From positions 1 through 19,502 of the forward strand of contig JAITJA010000105.1 in assembly GCA_031279175.1 (NCBI GenBank): 19,502 nt of DNA, written 5' to 3'. Positions 14,909 to 19,502 of the stretch are shown here, in pieces (within the stretch, counting starts at the first letter, position 1; each line of letters begins with the position of its first letter). Both the position numbers and the translations under genes were made by a program. Under the pieces are notes generated by a model. That model was not told where the DNA came from and did not search any database. It worked only from the letters and a program-made list of their open reading frames with translations. The stretch is from Odoribacteraceae bacterium. GTDB lineage: Bacteria; Bacteroidota; Bacteroidia; Bacteroidales; Marinifilaceae.

Positions 14909-16651
14909 ATGGAGAACATGGACTTGATAGAGATTGCCAGGGGCAAGGCCAGGGATTGGCTCGATGACGCGTACGACAATGAGACGCGGGAGAGCGTGAG
15001 GCAAATGTTGCAGGACGACGACCCGACGGCGCTCGTGGACGCCTTTTATAAAGATCTCGAGTTCGGGACCGGCGGGCTACGGGGGATCATGGGAGCGGGA
15101 AGCAACCGCATGAACATCTACACCGTGGGCGCCGCCACGCAGGGCTTCGCGCGATACATCAACCAGCAATTCCCCGGCGAACCGCGCGCGGTATGTATCG
15201 GGCACGACTGCCGGCACGGCTCCAGGCTCTTCGCCGAGACCGCCGCCGCGATATTCTCCGCCAACGGGATTGATGTCTACCTCTTCGACGCGTTGCGCCC
15301 CACGCCGGAGGTCTCGTTCGCCATCCGCGAGCTCGGGTGCAAGGGCGGGGTAATCATCACCGCCTCCCATAACCCGAAGGAGTATAACGGCTACAAGGCA
15401 TACTGGGACGACGGCGCGCAGCTCGTCCCGCCGCACGACGAGAACGTGATCAACGAGGTCAAGAAGATTAAAGTGCCCGACATCCGCTTCGAACGCGTCC
15501 CGGAACGAATACACGCGTTGGGGGAGGAAATCGACCGCCGTTATCTCGAGCAGGTCAGGCAGCTCAGGCTCGCGCCGGACATGCCGATGGCCGCGCGCGA
15601 CCTGAAGATCGTCTTCTCGCCGTTACACGGGACGACCTTCAAGCTCGTCCCCGCCTCTCTCCGGCTATGGGGATTCCACGCCGTCTATCCCGTGCCCGGA
15701 CAGGACGAGCCGGACGGGAATTTCCCCACCGTCGCGCTGGCAAACCCGGAGGATCCCGCCGCCTTTAAAATGGCGCTCGACGTGGCGCGGGAGGTGGATG
15801 CAGACCTTGTCATGGCGTGTGACCCTGACGGCGACCGGATCGGGATCTCTGTCAAGAATCACCAGGGAGAGTGGGTGCTCCTCGACGGCAACCAGACCTA
15901 TCTCGTCTTCCTCGAGTATATTATCCGCGGGAAACGGCGACTGGGACTGCTCTCCGGCGACGAGTATGTCGTCAAGACGATCGTCACTACCGAGCTGGTC
16001 AAGGTGATCGCCGAGAAAAACGGGATCGCCTGCCACGACGTTTATACCGGCTTCAAGTGGATCGCCGACGCCATCCGTCATCACGGCCCCGAAAAGTATA
16101 TTGGTGGTGGCGAGGAGTCGTTCGGCTTCATGCCGGGCGCGTTTACCCGCGACAAGGACGGGATAGCGTCGGCCTCCATGATGGCAGAGATCGCCGCGTG
16201 GTGCAAGGCGAACAACTCTTCTATATATGCTTTCCTCGAGGAGATCTACGTCGCGTATGGTTTCTCTCGCGAACGGCTCGTCCAGGTTACCCGGCAAGGG
16301 GCAAGTGGCGCGCGGGAGATCGCTGGCATGATGGAGCGCCTGCGACGCGAACCACCGCGACAACTGAACGGCGTCGACGTGGTACTCAGGAAGGATTTCC
16401 TGGCGCGCGAGGCGGTCGAACCGCTCTCGGGAAGACGCTACCCCATCCCTTTCGACACGGCAAGTGACGTGTTGCAGTTTTTCCTCGCCGACGGGAGCAA
16501 GGTTTCCGCCCGCCCCTCCGGCACCGAACCCAAGATTAAGTTCTATTTCGAAACGCGAGTCCAAGCGCGTGATCTCGACGATCTCGAACGCGCGCGATCT
16601 GTTGCCGACCAACGCGTCAACAACATGATCTCGTCCATCATGCCCGGGTAG
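14909..16651 (+). CDS. Phospho-sugar mutase (phosphoglucomutase/phosphomannomutase family, PGM2-like)
   Basis: This alpha-D-phosphohexomutase moves phosphate between C1 and C6 of hexose phosphates, linking glycolysis to sugar-nucleotide and glycan synthesis. It acts in the cytoplasm. The ATG at 14909 gives 580 residues (MENMDLIEIARG...), matching the family; the frame stays open upstream to 14636 but there lies over dusB. An ATG at 14918 is a possible alternative. All four active-site loops are present: phosphoserine S153 in TASHNPKEYNGYK, metal loop D305-D307-D309 in DPDGDR, sugar loop GGGEESFGF (399-407) and phosphate loop RPSGTEPK (535-542). The EFGTGGLRG near 51-59 is typical of the long PGM2-type forms. 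Glucose versus mannose or deoxyribose phosphate preference cannot be read from sequence. Confidence 0.95.
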   Translation: MENMDLIEIARGKARDWLDDAYDNETRESVRQMLQDDDPTALVDAFYKDLEFGTGGLRGIMGAGSNRMNIYTVGAATQGFARYINQQFPGEPRAVCIGHDCRHGSRLFAETAAAIFSANGIDVYLFDALRPTPEVSFAIRELGCKGGVIITASHNPKEYNGYKAYWDDGAQLVPPHDENVINEVKKIKVPDIRFERVPERIHALGEEIDRRYLEQVRQLRLAPDMPMAARDLKIVFSPLHGTTFKLVPASLRLWGFHAVYPVPGQDEPDGNFPTVALANPEDPAAFKMALDVAREVDADLVMACDPDGDRIGISVKNHQGEWVLLDGNQTYLVFLEYIIRGKRRLGLLSGDEYVVKTIVTTELVKVIAEKNGIACHDVYTGFKWIADAIRHHGPEKYIGGGEESFGFMPGAFTRDKDGIASASMMAEIAAWCKANNSSIYAFLEEIYVAYGFSRERLVQVTRQGASGAREIAGMMERLRREPPRQLNGVDVVLRKDFLAREAVEPLSGRRYPIPFDTASDVLQFFLADGSKVSARPSGTEPKIKFYFETRVQARDLDDLERARSVADQRVNNMISSIMPG

Positions 16652-16783
16652 TGGCGACACCACGGGACAACCGTCGAATCGACGCGTGCCCGGGGTTCTT
16701 TCTTGCTTTTAACTGTTTTATTTAACGAGGCTATCGTGCTGCGGTTGGCAACCGGCATATCCTGCCGGGTAAAGTTATTTTCG
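16652..16783 (+). other. Spacer after the phospho-sugar mutase gene
   Basis: No gene is seen here. A compound weak hairpin (CACG 16661-16664 with CGTG 16685-16688, inner CGTCG 16672-16676 with CGACG 16680-16684) is followed by T-rich DNA (TTCTTTCTTGCTTTT) and might end the mutase transcript, but the stem is bulged. A CGGTT/AACCG hairpin lies near 16743-16755. Confidence 0.3.
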
Positions 16784-16791
16784 TAGATTTG
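16784..16791 (+). promoter_or_regulatory. -7 promoter box of the DNA glycosylase gene
   Basis: TAGATTTG matches TAnnTTTG exactly and sits 22 bp before the ATG at 16814. A -33 TTTG is not visible at the usual spacing. Confidence 0.55.
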
Positions 16792-16813
16792 CCGGGAGTA
16801 AAACGAGGGATAA

Positions 16814-17485
16814 ATGAGAGAGGTCATGATACAGTTCCTGCAGCGCGGATTGCTGAGATGGTTCGACGAGAACGGTCGCGACTTCCCGTGGCGCGACCCC
16901 ACCACCACCAAGTACAAGCAGATCCTCTCGGAGATCCTCCTGCAACGCACGCGGGCCGAGACAGTCGCCCGGTATTACGCGTGCTTCTTCGACAAGTATC
17001 CCGACTGGAAATCCCTCTCCCGCGCGACGATCGATGAATTAGAAGAGATCATGCGACCGCTCGGTCTCTACCGGCATCGCGCGCGGCGGCTCTACAAGCT
17101 CGGGCAAGAGATCAAGCGGCGGCGGGGGCGCATCCCGGAGACGTCCGACGAGCTGGCCGATTCCGGGTTCGGGGGGCTATACGTCATCAACGCGTTCGAG
17201 CTATTCGCGCTGCACAAGCGGAAACCGCTACTCGACGTGAACATGTCCCGGGTGCTCAAGCGATATTTTAACGCGGGGGAGTTCATGGACGTGCGTCACG
17301 ACAAGGTGGTACAGGCGCTGGCAAACGACATCATCGAGGTACGTCGTTGCAAAGAGCTGAACTGGGCCATTCTGGATTTTGCCGCGTTGGTATGCACGAA
17401 GCGCGCCCCGGCGTGTGGTACATGCACGTTATCCCCCCGCTGCCTGTACCGGCAACGGGGGGAGACGCGAGGGGATTCTTGTTAG
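16814..17485 (+). CDS. Short HhH-GPD DNA glycosylase with 4Fe-4S cluster, Mig-like (T/G mismatch type) or truncated MutY
   Basis: A 223-residue member of the endonuclease III/MutY superfamily, a base-excision repair enzyme. PWRDPTTTKYKQILSEILLQ (25-44) is MutY/Mig-like, with E40 in SEILLQRT. The helix-hairpin-helix region is 115-129, and the catalytic Asp is D141 in LLDVNMSRVL. Four cysteines C194, C201, C204 and C210 have the C-X6-C-X2-C-X5-C spacing of the iron-sulfur cluster. It lacks the C-terminal NUDIX-like domain that full MutY (about 350 residues) uses to read 8-oxoG. Its length and residues Y123 and D141 line up with Y126 and D144 of the thymine-DNA glycosylase Mig from Methanothermobacter. 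The usual hairpin LPGVG is degenerate (SGFGG). No cytosine methyltransferase, the typical partner, is in the window. The gene converges on kbl with 10 bp between stops. Confidence 0.88.
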   Translation: MREVMIQFLQRGLLRWFDENGRDFPWRDPTTTKYKQILSEILLQRTRAETVARYYACFFDKYPDWKSLSRATIDELEEIMRPLGLYRHRARRLYKLGQEIKRRRGRIPETSDELADSGFGGLYVINAFELFALHKRKPLLDVNMSRVLKRYFNAGEFMDVRHDKVVQALANDIIEVRRCKELNWAILDFAALVCTKRAPACGTCTLSPRCLYRQRGETRGDSC

Positions 17486-17495
17486 ATTATTCCTT

Positions 17496-18683
17496 TTAGA
17501 TTACTTCCAGCTTCTTCCCGACCTTGATAAAGGCGGCCAGCGCGCGGTCGAGTTGTTCTCTCGTGTGCGCGGCCGAGAGCTGCACGCGTACGCGGGCTTG
17601 TCCCTTCGGGACGACGGGATAATAGAAGCCGGTGACATAGACGCGTTCCTCCTGCAGCCCGGCGGCGAAGCGCTGGGAGAGCACCGCGTCGTAGAGCATC
17701 AACGCGCAGATAGCCGACTCGGACGGTTTCAGGTCGAACCCGGCGGCGGACAACCCGGCGCGGAAGTACGCGGCATTCTCCATGACGCGATCGCGCAGCT
17801 CGGTACTTGCCGAGAGCATGTCGAAGACGGCGATAGAGGCCCCGCAGATGGCCGGCGAGAGGGAGTTAGAAAAGAGGTAGGGGCGCGACCGCTGGCGGAG
17901 CAGTTCAATGATCTCTTTCTTCCCGGTAGTAAAGCCGCCGAGAGCGCCCCCGAGGGCTTTCCCGAGGGTACCGGTAAAGATATCGACGCGATCCATCACG
18001 CCGTGGTGCTCGGCGGATCCTCGTCCTGTTGCCCCGATAAACCCGGCGGCGTGGCTATCATCGACCATGACGAGGGCCTCGTACTTCTCGGCGAGGGCGC
18101 AGATCTCGTCCACGCGGGCGATATCGCCATCCATCGAGAACACGCCATCGGTGACGATGACGCGGAAGCGTTGTGCTCGCGAGAGCTTGAGTTGCTCCTC
18201 GAGATCATTCATGTTCGCGTGCTTGTAGCGGTAACGCGCGGCCTTAGAGAGGCGCACGCCATCGATGATCGAGGCGTGGTTGAGTTCATCGGAGATAATC
18301 GCGTCCTCCGCGCCGAAGAGCGGTTCAAAGACTCCCCCGTTAGCGTCGAAGCAGGCGGCGTAGAGGATCGCGTCTTCCGTGCCGAAGAAGGCAGAGATTT
18401 TCTCTTCCAGTTGCTTGTGTATATCCTGCGTGCCGCAGATAAAGCGCACGGAGGACATGCCGTAACCGCGACTATCGAGCGCGCGCCGCGCCCCCTCGAT
18501 GACCGCGGGGTGGGCGGAGAGCCCGAGGTAATTATTCGAGCAGAAGTTAAGCGCGCGCTCTCCCGTGTCGAGCGTGATCTCTGCTCCTTGCGGCGACGCG
18601 ATGACGCGTTCACTCTTGTACAAACCGGCCTCGCGCGTGGCGAGAATCTCGGACTTCAGGTATTCTTGAAATTTCCCGTACAT
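17496..18683 (-). CDS. kbl: Glycine C-acetyltransferase (2-amino-3-ketobutyrate CoA ligase)
   Basis: This PLP enzyme cleaves 2-amino-3-ketobutyrate with CoA to glycine and acetyl-CoA, the second step of threonine breakdown by the Tdh-Kbl route. The start at 18681-18683 (MYGKFQEYLKSEI) gives 395 residues, near the 398 of E. coli Kbl. An ATG at 18788 would add 35 residues and overlap the neighbouring gene and promoter. Key features are NFCSNNYLGL (46-55), SSVRFICGTQDIHKQLE (77-93), H136 in NHASIIDGVR, D208 and H211 in VDDSHAAG, and the PLP lysine K242 in TGTLGKALGGALGGF. RQRSRPYLFSNSLSP and YPVVPKGQARVR match Kbl rather than BioF or serine palmitoyltransferase, its close relatives. No tdh gene is adjacent in the window. 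Confidence 0.95.
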   Translation of the reverse strand: MYGKFQEYLKSEILATREAGLYKSERVIASPQGAEITLDTGERALNFCSNNYLGLSAHPAVIEGARRALDSRGYGMSSVRFICGTQDIHKQLEEKISAFFGTEDAILYAACFDANGGVFEPLFGAEDAIISDELNHASIIDGVRLSKAARYRYKHANMNDLEEQLKLSRAQRFRVIVTDGVFSMDGDIARVDEICALAEKYEALVMVDDSHAAGFIGATGRGSAEHHGVMDRVDIFTGTLGKALGGALGGFTTGKKEIIELLRQRSRPYLFSNSLSPAICGASIAVFDMLSASTELRDRVMENAAYFRAGLSAAGFDLKPSESAICALMLYDAVLSQRFAAGLQEERVYVTGFYYPVVPKGQARVRVQLSAAHTREQLDRALAAFIKVGKKLEVI

Positions 18684-18713
18684 GGTATTTTTGTTTAAGA
18701 TAAAAACTGTTCG

Positions 18714-18721
18714 CGAAGGTA
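18714..18721 (-). promoter_or_regulatory. Candidate -7 promoter box of kbl
   Basis: TACCTTCG on the minus strand is one base from TAnnTTTG and has the same TTCG ending as the araD box. It lies 30 bp before the kbl ATG, within the 88-bp gap behind the CotH-like gene. Confidence 0.45.
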
Positions 18722-18771
18722 ATGTTTCTCTCTTGCCGGGGCGCGGTGCTTGGGATTTATTTGTCGGGGCG

Positions 18772-19502
18772 TCACCACCCGTTGCCATTGATCACGCCGT
18801 CCAGGTAATTGATACGCGTAGTCATGTACGTCTTCATGCGGGCGATCTCGGTAGCGTGATTAATCGAGGCATAATGCTTATTCCACCGGGTCTTGTTCTG
18901 CGCGGCCGACCGGGAGAGTTTCTCGCCCATCTCCCCGATAAAGTCGGTGATAGTCGCGAAGTGAGGTTTCATCTCGTTCCACCGCGCCTTGTAAGCCGCG
19001 CGAAACACCGGGTCGCGGAAGAAAAGCGAGAAAAAGACATTCCCTGCCCGCGGGTCGCTGCTAAAGTTCGTGGACGCGTTAAAGAGAAACCGGGTCGTCT
19101 TGTACTCCGTGAAATAGACAAACCCGCTTTCCGAGTAGCCGAACGCCCAGTCGAAGTCCCAGAGCGGGCCGAACGACCACGCGTCGCCTGCCTCCTTATA
19201 CATGTACGTGCTCTTCGGGTGTTGCAGCTCCTGGTTGCCGACGATCTCGTTGATCAGGAGGAAATCCACGGTCGAGGTCATATCGATCAGATCCCGGTAG
19301 CGGTCGTCAGGCTGGTTGAACTGCCGGTTATTGGTCAGGCGATCCACCAGCAGTTGCACGTCCGCGCGGATCGCGGACAGGGCAGCCGCGCCCGCCTCGT
19401 CCTCTGGCGACTGGATATTCACGGGAAGCTCCGTGCCACCGGAATACATTGTCACCTTGAACTTGTTATCCTCGTCGTAATACGAGTCAAGCTCCAGGAG
19501 GT
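18772..19502 (-). CDS. CotH-kinase-family protein, C-terminal part (runs off the right edge)
   Basis: The frame is open to the window edge, so the visible 243 residues are the C-terminal part of a longer protein. The first codons read LLELDSYYDEDNKFKV, then PVNIQSPEDE. Further on come VDFLLINEIVGNQEL, KSTYMYKEAGDAWSFGPLWD and FDWAFGY, followed by a C-terminal helical segment on to NGNGW. The order YYDE, PVxI-SP, NEI, YMYK, G(P/V)LWDFDWAFG is characteristic of the CotH domain, an atypical protein-kinase fold first known from Bacillus spore coats. In Bacteroidota, homologues are usually exported proteins of unknown target. A GTG at 19453-19455 is not the true start, because the conserved domain continues upstream of it. 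It is transcribed toward kbl but kbl has its own promoter candidate. Confidence 0.85.
   Translation of the reverse strand, partial: LLELDSYYDEDNKFKVTMYSGGTELPVNIQSPEDEAGAAALSAIRADVQLLVDRLTNNRQFNQPDDRYRDLIDMTSTVDFLLINEIVGNQELQHPKSTYMYKEAGDAWSFGPLWDFDWAFGYSESGFVYFTEYKTTRFLFNASTNFSSDPRAGNVFFSLFFRDPVFRAAYKARWNEMKPHFATITDFIGEMGEKLSRSAAQNKTRWNKHYASINHATEIARMKTYMTTRINYLDGVINGNGW

Noticed and set aside
15665..16663. A 332-codon open frame antisense to the phospho-sugar mutase gene
   Set aside because: The sense frame carries all four mutase active-site loops; the antisense product shows no domain and is a shadow of GC-rich codon use.

Overview
The window is a GC-rich chromosomal stretch from a member of the Bacteroidota, most likely order Bacteroidales. 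Supporting signs are several -7 promoter boxes of the TAnnTTTG type, A-rich start regions without obvious Shine-Dalgarno sites, a lipoprotein glycosidase, a multi-module periplasmic glycoside hydrolase, and protein sequences that read like gut Bacteroidales homologues. I cannot name the genus. No rRNA, tRNA, CRISPR array, IS element, SusC/SusD pair or regulator gene is visible.

Layout from left to right. Positions 1-218 are a 21-bp (7-codon) tandem array that is open in all frames; it may lie in a gene starting at 262 on the minus strand. Positions 275-6142 (minus) carry two exported glycosidases: a GH27-GH43-GH43 fusion and a GH3 enzyme with a PA14 insert. Positions 6295-13523 (minus) form a tight L-arabinose operon, read araD, araA, araB, sodium/sugar symporter, GH51 arabinofuranosidase. 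It ends in a clear intrinsic terminator at 6218-6249 that separates it from the GH3 gene. A 295-bp spacer (13524-13818) holds the araD promoter candidate and a terminator for the upstream gene. dusB (minus) and a phospho-sugar mutase (plus) then diverge from a shared 112-bp promoter region. A short MutY-superfamily DNA glycosylase (plus) meets kbl (minus) tail to tail with 10 bp between them. The right edge holds the C-terminal part of a CotH-kinase-family protein.

How the parts fit: the exported GH27/GH43, GH3 and GH51 enzymes would release L-arabinose, and possibly xylose or galactose, from plant side chains. The Na+ symporter imports the sugar. AraA, AraB and AraD convert it to L-ribulose, L-ribulose-5-phosphate and D-xylulose-5-phosphate. 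Two residue-level observations tie the set together. The GH27 module has Ile where alpha-galactosidases have the Asp that contacts galactose O6, which suggests a beta-L-arabinopyranosidase. The symporter keeps the sugar-contact residues I recall for human SGLT1, a galactose-type pocket; L-arabinopyranose is D-galactopyranose without C6.

The items I find most worth checking are the GH27 specificity switch, the Mig-like (T/G-mismatch type) DNA glycosylase at 16814-17485, and the heptad repeat array at the left edge. I did not find an obvious new defence or mobile system.
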